Shown one piece after another: positions 45,964-58,108 of a stretch of 64,000 nucleotides of DNA (positions are counted from its first letter, which is position 1; each line of letters starts with the position of its first letter). The notes below the pieces were generated by a model. The model worked only from the letters and a program-made list of their open reading frames with translations, ran no database searches and was not told where the DNA came from. Origin of the DNA: Ceratotherium simum simum (Eukaryota; Chordata; Mammalia; Perissodactyla; Rhinocerotidae). The DNA lies in the NCBI RefSeq assembly GCF_000283155.1, contig NW_004454179.1:10256661-10320660 (forward strand), read 5' to 3'. Position numbers and translations under genes: made by a program.

Positions 45964-47199
45964 GTCAGTGTGACTGTACCTCCTTCTTTGGGATAAGCCC
46001 AGAGAGGTTGAAGGTTGGCATTCTCTGGGATTCACGGCATTTTCATGGGTTGTGGTGCTTTGCATTTTGTAGTTTTTTTAAAGGTAAAATGAAACAGTAA
46101 TGGAAAAAAAAAAAATCCTTATTTGATGGGTTTGGAGGTTTCCTCTGATTCTTTGATGTCATAGAGGGGAGAGAAAGGGGAGGAAAACAGGAAGAGGAGG
46201 AGAGGAGAGGAGAGAAAATGGAGATAAGATAGAGGATGAAGAAAGAAGAGAAGTGAGCAAATATTTGATAAATTCAAACCAAATCTGTCTGCTACTGTCC
46301 CACATATCTGGATATCCCAGGGAAGTATGGGAGGTTGATAATCATTGCAGTTACTTCTACTGCTAATGGATAAAAAATTTTAAGAAAAAAATTAGGAGAA
46401 AAAATTTACTTTGGGCTTAATGTATTCAGTGCCATGGCTCAAAGCAACTGGACAACTGCAAATTCTCCTTCTTCCTCTGTGCCCAACAAGAGCAGAGATG
46501 AAAACCACAGTCTCCCAAACTCACGATGATGTGTTCCGGCTCCCCATCTTTAATAGGAAAGCCCATGGAGTGAGGCTGAGACCCCAAGTTCTCCCTACCC
46601 CTTCAGCTTAGTTAGGTAACCAAGTTCAGCGCAAGGGACTTCTGTAAGATCCACACCCAAATGCCTTAACAGTCCCTTATCTGATTCCTTTTTTAACCCT
46701 TCCTTAGTTCCTAAATTTAATGCCTAGATTCCACTATTCCTCATTACACCTATTAGCTGGTAAAGGTCCTGATTTTTTTAATTAGAAAATAAATATTTTA
46801 AATGAGCCAAATTTGAATCCTGAGATCTTAATCATGCTTAAAATTTTTTTATAAGTGTAACATGTATAAGGGCCACCATCTTCCTTTCTGCCTATTCATC
46901 GCCACAGGGCTGGATGCAGCCGTCTGTATGGAGAAGGGCAGTGGTGAACTCTGGCAACCTCCAGCCTCTGCCACTGTCCAAATGGACTAGAAGGTCCAGA
47001 AGAGAACTAACCCCTGTCCCCACCTGATTGTCCCTCTCTGACTGTAGTTTTTGCACTTCTCTGCTTAAATCACACACACACACTTTGATTTATCTTGGGA
47101 TTTTATGTACATCAGCACATGTGTGTACTTGTTTCTACGTGTGAATAGGCCAATCTTATGGCTGCTTTACTTGGTTAAGTCCTTATATTCATAATAATA

Positions 47200-47428
47200 A
47201 TAGTATAGCCAACAAGTGCTTGCTGCAGGACGAACTGTTATAAGCATCTTGCATTGATTTAAGCCTCATAAACAACCCCATAGGGCTTTATAGGATTGTT
47301 TATAGAGGAGGTAACTGGAGTACAGAGAAGTTAAATAACTTGCTCAGGTCACAGGCTAAGCAGCAGAACTAGGATTTGACCCAGGCAGTACTGGCTCTAA
47401 AACTCATGTGCTTATCCACTAGTCCATA
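47200..47428 (-). repeat. MIR SINE
   Basis: caacaagtgcttgctgcagg..., taagcctcataaacaacccc, ataacttgctcaggtcacagg and ctcatgtgcttatccactag follow the reverse complement of MIR. Confidence 0.65.
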
Positions 47429-48053
47429 CTTCATATCAACCTTTGATCAAAGGAAGTTCAGGTTTGTGTAATCTCTTGGGGAGCTCTGTATATTTTGCAG
47501 TCTCATGCCCAGCAACGTGTTCATACATTTACTTACAAGTTCAGAACAAAGACCCGGCACCCTAGTAGAAAGTCACACCTAGTACGTGTTCCTCTGCTCT
47601 TCCGTGGTGTGTGTGTGTGGCCCCATGATTGTTGAGCCACAGGATCTGGGGATACTAGGAAGGAGGACGACGCGGATGGCTAGAGCCACAAAGTGGAGCG
47701 AACTGGGCTTTCTTGGAACTAGAGTTCATGTTGTTATTCCCATTGGAATTGGGGGTTTTACCCCCATCCATCCTCCTCTAGCCTCATCAGGGATCTAGAC
47801 TCCCCACAGGCATAGGCTTTGGCTTAGGGGCTTAACTCTCCAAATTAGGCAGATATAGGAAGAGTGGCACCAGGAGCTGTGTCGGTGTGGTGAGGTCAGA
47901 ACTCTTCTGTCGAGCAGGGGCAGTTTGCTTCCAAGACAAATAGAACTGTGCATTTGGTCATCAAGAAGAAATTTGTCCTGCATCTCTAGCATCTTCCTCC
48001 TGGAAAGGAGCAGTGCAAATGACCAAGCCAGAGTAAGCTAAAAAAGCTAAAGG

Positions 48054-48480
48054 ATGGGCCCTCTCACCCACAACCCCACTGAGAAAGCAATTACCAAATC
48101 ATACACCACCACCCAGATCCAACATCATTACTCAGCCCACATCACCAAGGAGACACCCATTAACCTAATCTCTGAGACATACGTTATGAAAAAAAAGACA
48201 CTGATACGATCGACGAACGCAATAATTCAAAGCAGAAACACAGACATTGCCACCAAACAATACTCAAATTCCTCCAACTCGGTGTTACACCAAGTGCGGT
48301 CACCTCGATACAATACCACAAAATACCGAGTAACAAACCTTAAGCCAGCTGCCGGAATGCGACAGCACAATGCAATACACGGTAACACACAACACAATTC
48401 AAACTCTCCATCCCAGAGGCACACCCATACACAAAGGCTGAAATCATGTGGCCGCCCAAGTGGTGATAAACACCTGTCCA
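48054..48480. other. A+C-skewed block of unknown nature
   Basis: The + strand is dominated by A and C (for example caccaccacccagatccaac and acacacaacacaattcaaac) yet carries scattered CpG such as gatacgatcgacgaacgc (48205-48222). It is not a simple repeat and not a repeat family I recognise. Overlapping ORFs exist on both strands (48054-48581 + and 48227-48847 -) with no recognisable domain. Confidence 0.4.
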
Positions 48481-48949
48481 ACATACACAGAGATGGAGCC
48501 AGCAGGGCAACACCCTGCCCTCTGCATCCCCAGCAGAAAATGGTCACAGCTGCAGCGTCCCCAAACCCAGCGCTCCCCTGATCCCCAAGCACAGCGCAGC
48601 CTGCCAGAAAGCAGCAGCACCATCCTGGTTCTCCAGCAGGTGAATGTGTCCAGACCATCACCTCCAATAGGGCCTCCGGGCGCTCGTTGCTAGTAAGAGA
48701 GTAAACTGTCCCCTGAGCCTGCTTCCCAAGACAGGACAAATCAGTTCTGTCGTGGTTGGGGTTTAACAAGACTTCGCTGTTACGGAAAATGACAGAGCTC
48801 CAGGAATGGAGGGAAAAGTGGGGGTGGGCCATGAGGGGGCTCGCCAAGCTGGGAGCAGGAATTCCCCTTCCTCCACCAAGCCCTGCCCTCTGTGGCCATT
48901 CCAGAGCCGAAGCCCTCTTGCTGGGTGTTCACTGAGTATCGATTCAGTC

Positions 48950-49140
48950 TGCAAGCAATTTTAATATTTCTTCAGGGACTTTCCAGCAACAGCACAAGTC
49001 ATTAATTCACCCTCCCAAATTGCTTATTCAATAGCAGGAACATGGCTCCTGAATAAAGTCCCAGAATTTATGTGACTCGTACGAGTCAGGAGGTCAAACA
49101 ACTGTTATGGAGCGAAGTTAAAAATCCAAATAAAATATTG
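48950..49140. promoter_or_regulatory. AT-rich block in intron 3 with a 16-bp palindrome, possible enhancer
   Basis: aagtcattaattcaccc (48997), ttgcttattcaatagc and the perfect palindrome TGACTCGTACGAGTCA (49073-49088), then aaatccaaataaaatattg. Unique sequence. Confidence 0.35.
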
Positions 49141-49710
49141 ACACTTTTTTGGGGAAGAGGAGGGGGGAAGTAAAGGTATTTAAAATAGGTTTTTGTTGCA
49201 ATGCCCCCAGGATAAAGAATGGAAGGAGACTGAAGACAAGTTGGAGTTTATAAAATCAATGGAATTTATTGCACATCTACTTGGCATTTAATAATTCTCT
49301 CATTTCCACATCCCCCCCACCCCCACCCCATCCTGGCCATAGACAGAAAGATACACAGGTATACAAATGCACATTTACGCACATCAATACTGGTGCACAG
49401 ACCAATATAAAAACACAGTTGTGATGTGAGCATCTCAAACGCCCTGGGAGGGAACAGCGACGAGTGTGGAGTCGTGTGTGACTGTGGCTTACATATTTGA
49501 CAGAAATAGGCATAACTGGGCAGAAATTCATGAAGTAGGTTTTGATAAATATATCAGTATTATAAATCTTGGATCAATGCATTAAAGCAGACATGAATGT
49601 AAAGGTACACTAATTGTAGAAATAGTTCTAATAGTTCTAGAAACTGAGAAACTGAGAAACACATCTGTAAGCGGTATCACCACACAATCATGTGTGTGAT
49701 TTGGAAACTA

Positions 49711-49805
49711 TATGGATGGATAGAGAGATAGATAGATGATCAATGGATGGATGGATAGATAGATGGATAGATGATAGATGGATGGATAGATAGATAGATA
49801 GATAT
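49711..49805. repeat. (GATA)n/(GATG)n microsatellite
   Basis: Interrupted runs of atgg and agat tetranucleotides. Confidence 0.9.
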
Positions 49806-50127
49806 AGGGAATTTAGAAAATCTACCCTCAAAACCTACCAATGCATATAAAATACACTGAAACCATAGCCACTTAACCTAAAATTGAGGTTCGTTTGTAA
49901 CACAGACATGATGCTTATCCAATACAACTACTGGATGTGCACAGGAGAGGGGAAGCATGTTTGAATCACAGCCACATGCAATCTCTGTTCACTGTCTACA
50001 TATACATTTGCTCAGTTGTCCAGATCATTGATGTGAAAAGACCGAAGGAAAAATTTGTTCATGCCCAAATAGTTAATAAACACAAAAAACTATTAATATA
50101 GAAATTTCCAGAAGAGGTGATATAATT

Positions 50128-50345
50128 CAGCGTATAGACATTGGAGTCACAGGACTGGACCCAAAGTCTGGCTCCAATGCTATTAAGCATGTGACCTTGG
50201 GCAGGTTGCTTAGCCTCTCTGTTGTCTACTTGGTAAAACAGGGAACGTGCCTATTTGATAGAGTTGTAGTTAGGCTTCGAATGAGAAAATGCTTTTGTTA
50301 CAATGTCTGTCGCATGGTGAATGTGAAATAACAGTCATTACTTTT
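50128..50345 (+). repeat. MIR SINE
   Basis: gtatagacattggagtcacagg, catgtgaccttgggcaggttgcttagcctctctg and the 3' part ending near ataacagtcatta match MIR. Confidence 0.7.
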
Positions 50346-50433
50346 ACTATTATTATAAGCAGCTCTTCTATTCAGGCCCAGTTTCTCGTAGGTTAGACCA
50401 CCTGCTCTTGACACAACTGACTTATTCTACCCA

Positions 50434-50662
50434 GTGGTTAGCAGCATGGGTTCTGGAGTCAGGCTGCCAGGTTTAAATCCTGGCTCTGCTACTTAACAGC
50501 TGTGCAACCTTTGGAAAGTTACTTAACTTCTCTGAGCCTCAGCTTCCACATCTGTAGAAAAGGGATAAAATCGTCATAAGAAGTTGTGAGAAATAAATTA
50601 AATAACCCAAGTAAAGTGCTTAGCACAGTGCCTGGCACATAGTGAACATATATTAGCTGACT
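50434..50662 (+). repeat. MIR SINE (well preserved)
   Basis: cagtggttagcagcatgggttctggagtcagg, aaatcctggctctgctactta and gtgcttagcacagtgcctggcacatag follow the MIR consensus closely. Confidence 0.8.
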
Positions 50663-50699
50663 ATGTCTCTTAAGATTATGTTATTGTTATTATTACTAA

Positions 50700-51050
50700 T
50701 AGTAACTTTCATTTGTTATTCACAAATAGTTTTTAAGTACTTACATTATGCCAGGCACTGTTGCTAGGTGCTGGAAATACAATGGTGAGAAAAATAGGCG
50801 TGACATCTTCCCTGATAGGACTCAGAGTCTAGGGGAGGACTCCATGTGAATTGAGAAAGCAAGAAAACAAGGCTTAAGCTCTGTGCTAGACCCTGAGAGG
50901 AAGAAGGGAACAGAGAGAAGTAGATTGGAAAGCCAGGGTGGAGCCAGATTGGGAAAGATTTTGAAGGCCAGGTTGAGGAATTTTGAATTTATCCTGTAGG
51001 TAATAGGAAGCAATTGTAGGGTTTAGCCACGTCACGTTCTTTCAGGAGGA
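50700..51050 (-). repeat. L2 LINE fragment
   Basis: tatgccaggcactgttgctaggtgctggaaatacaatgg, ggactcagagtctagggg and tttgaatttatcctgtaggtaataggaagcaatt are the reversed L2 3' end in the expected order. Confidence 0.65.
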
Positions 51051-51459
51051 GACAGAGAGAGACCGTGGATTGTTTCGGAATACTGGTGTAACTAGGTGAG
51101 AGGTGGGAGGGGCTAGAGGCAGGGAGGCCAGGCAGTCACTAGGAGGCCCCACCTCTGCTGCTGCTGAGGGGCCCTTCCCTTCAGGCTTCCTTGGGCTGTG
51201 CTTACAGAGGGAGGTGGGCGTGCCCGTGGAGGGATGGGAGGATGGACGGGGAGCACATGTCCCAGCAATGAGTCTACAGCAGCACCCCTTTCACCAACAT
51301 ATCAGGCAGTCTTCTAGCCTCTGGAGCCTCCCAGGCGGGACGGGGGGTGGACAGCTGGTGGACCCCAGGTCTAGCTGTGAAGTCCTGACAGATGAGGGCA
51401 GGGCCAGTGGTGAGAGGAGCTAGTCTGGTCACGCTCTGGGCTTGGCATGCACCGCAGAC

Positions 51460-51600
51460 TGGTTTCCAAATGGTTAGTTAAACACATTGCCCCTTAATTT
51501 TTAAACCTATGCATATCTTGAAGTTAAATCAATCCATATGCTTACCATTCATCATATAAACCATCACTATTGCCCCCCTGGGCCAGCCCTATGGCCCATC
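51460..51600. promoter_or_regulatory. AT-rich block in intron 3, possible enhancer
   Basis: tggttagttaaacacattg, ccttaatttttaaacctatgcatatc and aaatcaatccatatgc, unique, between GC-rich flanks. Confidence 0.3.
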
Positions 51601-51979
51601 TAGCCTGGTAAATTGTGTCTGGCCTGGGCTCCCAGGGACACGTGGTGGAAAGATTATTGCCCTCAGTGCCAGTCTTAGAAACCTAAATTGATACAGAAAA
51701 TACGCCTGGTATCTAAGGAACCCACTGGGAATCTACCCTCCTGGAATATACCAAAAACTATTTTGAAGTTATTTTTATTTTTAACCCATAGTCTAGTTTC
51801 CACAGAGGAACTGAGAGTTTCTTGCATTTTGGTTACTGTGTCAGTTGGAGTTAGGATTAGCAGATGGAGGGAAATGTGGATTGATAGACTATGAGGAAGG
51901 AGCCTTGTTAACTCACTACAACTTTCTCCCAACTCGCACAAGGATGGTTTTCTCACCCTCTGGCTTAAGGTAGTCTTCT

Positions 51980-52150
51980 CAAACATTAGAGAGTTTGAGA
52001 ATAATCTGGAGAATTTGCTTAAATACAGATACCTAGGCCCCACCACCATCAGAAATTCTAATCAGAAGGTCTGAAGTGGGCCCCAGGGGTTTGCATTTTA
52101 ACAGGCACCCCAGGGGATTCTAATGCAGGTGGTTCAAGGACAGTAGTTTG
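51980..52150 (+). mobile_element. MER5A-type hAT DNA transposon relic
   Basis: gagaatttgcttaaatacagatacctaggccccacc, agaaattctaatcagaaggtctgaagtgggcc and gtttgcattttaacaggcacccc match MER5A. Nonautonomous, no coding capacity. Confidence 0.7.
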
Positions 52151-52689
52151 AAGACACCCTTCTGCAAGCTTTTTAATAGGACTCTCATCTCTTGGAGCTC
52201 AGTTATGACTTCCAAGAAGCAACAAAGGAGGCAGAAGCTCTTGACACATTTGGGAGGAACCCTGCTACCCTTGGAACCTGAGTATTCCAGGCATATCCTA
52301 CTACAGCCAGAATGGAAGTTCCGGCCCACAGCTCTGAAGAATGGCCTTCTCCTCATCAATGGCCATTCTCATGCACAGAACCCTGCCTGACATATGGTCA
52401 GTTGTCCAAACTGAAACCTGCAGGGCGTGTGAGTGGGCGTGGGCAGACAACTCAACTCTGCACAAACTGCAAAGCCTGGGAGAACAGTTTATGTGAAGCG
52501 TTTCCAGGCTGCCAGTGGGAAGGGCAGGGTGGATGCTGCTTCCTCTGGGTTTCTAGGAGGAGGAGGTAGTAACTTTCAGTTTTTCAGTTGCTGGATGTAC
52601 AGAGGGGAGATACTAGTTCCTTCGAGTTCTCAGGAGTAGGGAGAGGTAGGGACCATTATTGGAGAGGTGAAATTTTCCTGGATGATCTA

Positions 52690-52920
52690 CGATATCTCAC
52701 TTGACATTCTGCCATGAAAAGTCTCCAGCTGTTTGTGCTGCTCTGACTTGCCTCGGGGCTGAGCCAGAGACACGTGCCTGGTGTAGGCGGCTCTCAAAGG
52801 CCTGAGTTGAAGCAATTACCTGCATTCGTTGGGCAAAATATCCTTTGCTGAAGCAAATATCGTTTTGTCTTCTGGAATGAACCAGCCTATAATAAATACC
52901 CAGGCAGCCTGAAGTCACTG
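52690..52920. promoter_or_regulatory. unique block in intron 3, possible enhancer
   Basis: aagcaattacctgcattcg (52810), gctgaagcaaatatcg and cctataataaatacccagg form a non-repetitive AT-moderate segment. Weak support. Confidence 0.25.
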
Positions 52921-53475
52921 GCAGAGGCCCCTCCCACCACTCATCTGGCTCAGAGGGCAGTGGGGCCAGCTAGTCTGAAAACATTCTCTTACCTGGAGTT
53001 CCTTTGATTTAGCGAATCAGGAAAGACTTTCCCCACACCGAGGATTAAGTATTTCCTGCAAAGACTCTAAAGTGGGCAGTCTACCCCAGAACAATTTAAA
53101 CTGATTTATACGTGTATATGACACATGTATGTAGATACTTCACTTCTTGCCCGAAAGACCCTTTGATCAAACCAGTGATATGACCAGGCCTGGAGCCAGC
53201 CTGCCGTTCCGATAGGAAGTAATTCCAAAGTGGAGAAGGCAGTCTGTTCTAGGCAGCTGGACAGGATTTCATGGGGACATGCTTGGGGATCCCATGTATT
53301 TATCACATTGTCAGCAGCTGGTCCCAGCAGGTGTTATTATTCCCGTTTTCTGGAGGGGAATACTGAAGCTCAGGGGGCAGCTTATCGTTTCTTTCTCAGA
53401 ACACAACAGAACAAGAGACTAGACACAGAATCCAGGAGTTTGGATTCTGGGCTTTTGGGTTTCTCTCTCCTGGAG

Positions 53476-53668
53476 GCAGCATAGCTTAACGGGTAAGGGC
53501 ATGGGCCCTCCCTGGATTCAAACTCCAGATCTGCCGTCTATTAAATGGGTGACCTCGGACAAGCTATAATATGCCTTACCTGCAAAATGGGCTGTGTGAG
53601 GATTAAGTGAACTGTTTGAAGCACTTGGAACATTGCCAGGCTCACAGTAAATATTTAGTAGACAATGG
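53476..53668 (+). repeat. MIR SINE
   Basis: gcagcatagcttaacgggtaaggg, attcaaactccagatctgcc, gtgaggattaagtgaactg and ttgccaggctcacagtaaatattt match MIR. Confidence 0.65.
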
Positions 53669-53989
53669 TTTTGATTATAGGAGCCTCTGCTAAGGAAGCA
53701 TTGCTCCTAGAAATCCTGAGCAGCCTAGTCCTGGAAATTCTGCCACCTAACTCCCTCCAAGGTGAAATGTCTGAGGTCACCTCAATGCTAACAGGACCTC
53801 TTCTTGTCTCCACCTCAGGGGGAGTTTTTGCACACCATTTATTATCATATAATATAATATCATACATAACATAACATAATATGATGGGTAGGTTAACTTG
53901 GAAACCCTGAGGCAGACCGTGGATGGATGGATAGATGAATAGATACATTTGTACTAAGTATACATACATTATATCATTCTATTGATTTG

Positions 53990-54260
53990 TAAAAAGTTCC
54001 CGGTCTGCCTGGCTGTAATGAGATTTTTGAACTTTGCGTGGCGATCAATGAGAGGAATATTATTGGCCTGGAGAATTGATATACCTGCTCTCAGTGGCTT
54101 GTTCTGCTCCCAGGCTGCCCCGGCCCCCCAGGTGTACGATTCCAGCAGACACTTAACCTTTTTTACAGTGTCATCAGGCTAAAAGGAATCTAATAGTGAC
54201 ACAGGACTTGTGCTCAGCACTCTGCCACTATTGCTTTCCTGTCACAAATAATTTATAGCC
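53990..54260. promoter_or_regulatory. unique block in intron 3, possible enhancer
   Basis: gctgtaatgagatttttgaac (54012), gcgatcaatgagaggaatattattggcc and cacaaataatttatagcc flank a short GC-rich middle. Non-repetitive. Confidence 0.3.
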
Positions 54261-54359
54261 TTCTATTTCCATCCCTGAGCCTGCACCCCAGCCCTGCCTC
54301 CCGCTTTCCCCCAGCTCCCAGGAATCAATAAACTCACATAGGCACAGTGGGACTTGAGG

Positions 54360-54500
54360 GTGCACGGAGACAGACAGACAGACAAAGAGAGGGGAGACGG
54401 AAAGAGGGGCAGAGAAAGACAGAGGGGAGAGAGAGACAGAGAATGAAATGAAACGCGGAGGGAGGAATCAGAGGAGCAGGCAGAGGGAGAGGGAGCAGAA
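54360..54500. repeat. purine-rich tract
   Basis: gacagacagacagac followed by gagagaggggagacgg-type purine runs. Confidence 0.7.
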
Positions 54501-55044
54501 CCAGAAGGGGAGTAAGACTCTCCCTAGTGCTTTCTTAGAATGTTGGGAGCGGCTCTGTTTCCTCACGAGTTGAACAAACTGTTAATAGGAGACTCATTAC
54601 ATGCTTTCATTCTAACTCACAGAGCTGATGAGACTGTTTGGATCTTCAGCTTGGTGGGAGGTGGAGGCCTCCTGGGAATTTAACCAAAGAGGGAGTGACT
54701 TCACCTGCCTTGTCATCCTTCATTCTAAAGCTCTGCCCCAGGCCCCTGGCATCTCTTGGGTCCTGAAGGAGCTGCTGCTTGTACTGTCTGTGGCTCCTCC
54801 CCTGTGCCCCCAAGGCTGAGGTCCCCAGTCTGTCTTCCCGACAGTCTGTCTGATGCACCTGTTTTTGGGTCAGACTGTGATACCTGCTGCTGCTGTTTCC
54901 TGTCTTCTCAACGATCTCCCCAGGGTCTCCGTAGCAGCTTCATTGACCAGGCTGGGGCATATTGGGTGAGAGGCCTCCTACCTGCACCTGGCTCAGCCCC
55001 TACACAGAAAGCAGCCAGGCCTAGGGGTCACCCATAGGAATAAT

Positions 55045-55250
55045 AACATTAGTAGCTATTATCATAGCCAGCATTTACTGAGCCAAGCATCATACTAATC
55101 ATTTTACGTGGATTATCCTATTTAATCCTCACAACAGTCCTGGGAAGTGGATAGTATTATTATCTCATTTTACAGATGAGGGAATAAGAAACCACAAAGG
55201 GTTTCCCGGGCGATAAGTAACAGAGCTGGGACTCAGACTGAGGCAGACGG
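55045..55250 (-). repeat. MIR SINE
   Basis: agccagcatttactgagcc, tatttaatcctcacaacagtcctggg, tctcattttacagatgagg and agtaacagagctgggactcag are the reversed MIR. Confidence 0.7.
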
Positions 55251-56189
55251 AGCCCAGAACCAGCCCCTTCGTGCCTTTGCTCTGCTCACACCCTTGTGAG
55301 TGTCAGAGACACCAAGTGCCTGAAGTGCCCAGGCTGGGCCCAGGCAAAGCCCTGGAGGTTCAGGAAAGGTGGGGGAGAAGGAGCACTCCTGTGAAGGAAA
55401 GCATGCTGGAGAGAGAAGTGGGGAGCAGGCACCCTGGCAAGGCAGGCATTCCATGGAAACAGGAAATGGCACCTCCCAGTCCCCAGTAGAGATGTGCCTT
55501 CCAGGGCTCCCAACTGCACCCACCAAGGATTCATGTCCCGGGACTTGACTTTCCAAGCCAAACCTGTCTGGGGCCGTGGAGACCATAGATGTGTCTGGCT
55601 GGCTTGTGGGGCCAAGAACGAAAAAGAATTGGAGGAGGAGGAAGAGGAACCAGGGGAAATAGTATCAGGCAGTCACCCAAAGCAACTGCTTTACTTTATC
55701 CTTTTAACCCCTAGTGTTCTTCCCATGAGCTGCCGGGTTGTGTATGGGATGCAAGAGGGCAATGGATGACCATCTGGTTTCCACAATCCCAGTTCTTAAA
55801 TTCCCTGAGATCAACTCTGGGGACTGGCAAGTGCCCACTGCCTGGGGGGCATGGATGGACACCAAGACCATTAGTGACTTGCGGCGGGCACCCTGCCCAA
55901 CTCCTCTCCCATGCACCACCAAGCCGCTGTCAGGGAGTAGTGATTTTCCATCACTTGCTACCTCAGCTAAATCTGCACCGGCACCCCAGGGCTCAGAGGC
56001 TCTGGGTAACAAAGACAGAAACGCCACAAGGCCATCCAGTTGTCCGTCTCACCCAGCCCCTGCCCTGGGGCTCCCTTAGTCCAGAGCCCATCAGCCCTCA
56101 AGCCAGAGCCACCCACAGGCCCAGCGAGACCCCAGAAGCTTTTGCCGCAGTGGATTAGGGGCAGCTGCTCTGAGATGCTCAGCCTCCTT

Positions 56190-57240
56190 CTAGACTTTTC
56201 ATGTAGACCCGTCTACACTGCCCTTAGCTACTGTCTGGTCTTTCCCTTTGTGATCACTCTCCAAACCTTCCCCGCAACTCTTGGGAGATGACCTTACCTT
56301 CTTCTTTGTTAACAGACAAAAGCTGTAAAAGCTCCTTTTTGAAGCTTTTGGCCATCTCAAACTATGCCATCTCCTGCTAGCTGCTCCCCTGTGCCCTGCG
56401 TTCCGTTCTCTCCTTGTTCTGCCTTTCTCTCGCAATCATCTACATTCTCTCAGCCCGCTTCAGTCTCTCCCTCTTCCCTGATTCTTCCTCCTCAGCCTAC
56501 AAACTTAAATCCACCTCTTTCCTACCCTAAATAGCCTTCTCGCCAGTCAGCTGCCAGTTCCATCCTCCAGCTTCCATACTTGCCTGTTCTTTCCTTTTCT
56601 ACAAATTTTTGAAGCCAGTAGTCTACTTTCACTGCCTCCCTCTCCTCCTATTCACTCCCTAACCTCTTTCTGTCTGGCTCCTGCCTCAGTTGCTTTGTTG
56701 AGACTGCTCTCTCCAAGGTCACTAGTGGTCACCAGAATTCCCAAATCTGTGCCTCTTCCTATTCCCAATTCCCTTCAAATGCCAATCCTGGTTCTGCCAT
56801 TTCCTGTATGACCAATTCTGACCCCTCTGCAAGGTCAGGTTCTTTTCCCAGCCTCTGAAAGTAGGTGTCCTCCAATATCCTCTCCTTAGACCTCTTGTCC
56901 CTGTCAACACTCCTTTCCCTGACAATCTCCTAAATCTGTATCTGCTGTACATGGCCATGCCCACCTGGCTGCTCCCCTACCACTGCAAACGCTGCAAATC
57001 TAGGACAAAAACAGTCACCTCCCTGCATCCCTCTTCCTAACAGTGGTGCAAACCACCAGCCTTCCAGTTAACAGAATTGGGATTTTAGAGCCATGGTTGA
57101 CTCCAGTTAGTTGCCAAATCCGGCCCATTCTGCCTTCACAATGACTTGCAGATTCTTCTCTTTCTTTCCTGAGACCAGCCCCTGACCCCCTCATGCCTGT
57201 GTGTTGCTTTCCCAGGATCAGTTTGTACACATCCGTCGAG
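56190..57240 (+). repeat. L2 LINE fragment, coding-region remnant
   Basis: C/T-rich sequence with ttgagactgctctctccaaggtcactagtggtcacc and later cctctccttagacctcttgtccctgtc corresponds to the L2 reverse-transcriptase/3' region in + orientation. It is riddled with stops and has no coding potential. Confidence 0.5.
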
Positions 57241-57299
57241 TTTAGAAATCGCTCATGGCTTGAGACTCTCTACACTTGGTTCCTATATGTTGGGGGGAG

Positions 57300-57525
57300 T
57301 ATGACAAAGTAACAAAAAGCACACATTTTAGAGACTGAATTCTAACTCTCCTCTAACTGGCAGTGTGATCCCAAGTAAGCTACTTAACCTCTGCCAGCCC
57401 TGGTTTTCAATCTGAAAAATGAGGATGATGGCATTTACTTTTGAGGTGGTTGTGAGAATTAACAGTAGTATATATGTCATATAAATTGCATATAATATTG
57501 GCACATAATAGATGCTCGATAAGTG
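57300..57525 (+). repeat. MIR SINE
   Basis: agtgtgatcccaagtaagctacttaacctc, tctgaaaaatgaggatgatgg and ggcacataatagatgctcgataag match MIR. Confidence 0.65.
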
Positions 57526-57744
57526 GAAAAATCACTCTGATCATCATCACTTTCAAGTTTGCAGCATTACTTCCTCTTACTCCTTTACACTCCCCCACCG
57601 TTCTGGCTGACCGGCCTAGGCATTAACCCATAACACAGCTCACTCACTCGGCGTCCATGCTCTGCTTCTACCCTCCTCCAGCACCTGCTTATAACGCGCT
57701 CCCCACTGCTTCTTTGTTCATCTTAGAATCATATTGCTTTTTAC

Positions 57745-57905
57745 TGGGGAAAGAGACCTGAGAGATCCTGTAGTCCAGCCTCTTTACTTTACGCCTAAAG
57801 AAACTGAGGCCTGGAGAAGTAGAATGATGAGGCCAAAGCTATGTGGCTACTTAACGGCAGAGTCAGCAGTTGGACTCAGGGCCCCTTCCATGCAGCCCGG
57901 TGCCC
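57745..57905. repeat. MIR-family-like SINE
   Basis: gagacctgagagatcctgtagtccagcc, aaagaaactgaggcctggagaag and gtgccctctccactaccct resemble a common old mammalian SINE related to MIR. The subfamily is uncertain. Confidence 0.45.
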
Positions 57906-57942
57906 TCTCCACTACCCTCTGTGCCTCTGGTTCCTATATGTC

Positions 57943-58108
57943 CATCTCTATCTCTATCTCTATCTCTATCTCTATCTCTATCTCTATCTCTATCTCTATC
58001 TCTATCTCTATCTCTATCTATCTCTATCTCTATCTCTATGTCTATCTCTATGTCTATCTCTATCTCTATCTCTATCTCTATCTCTATCTCTATCTCTATC
58101 TCTATATC
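57943..58108. repeat. (CTCTAT)n hexanucleotide microsatellite
   Basis: About 27 units over 166 bp with a few ctatgt and ctat interruptions, 1.2 kb upstream of exon 4. The Ser-Ile, Leu-Ser and Tyr-Leu repeat ORFs seen here are translations of the microsatellite. Confidence 0.97.

Noticed and set aside
49711..49805. CRISPR-like array
   Set aside because: Tetranucleotide microsatellite in a mammalian intron with no spacers; other tandem regions (615-1415, 6015-6385) are degenerate minisatellites.
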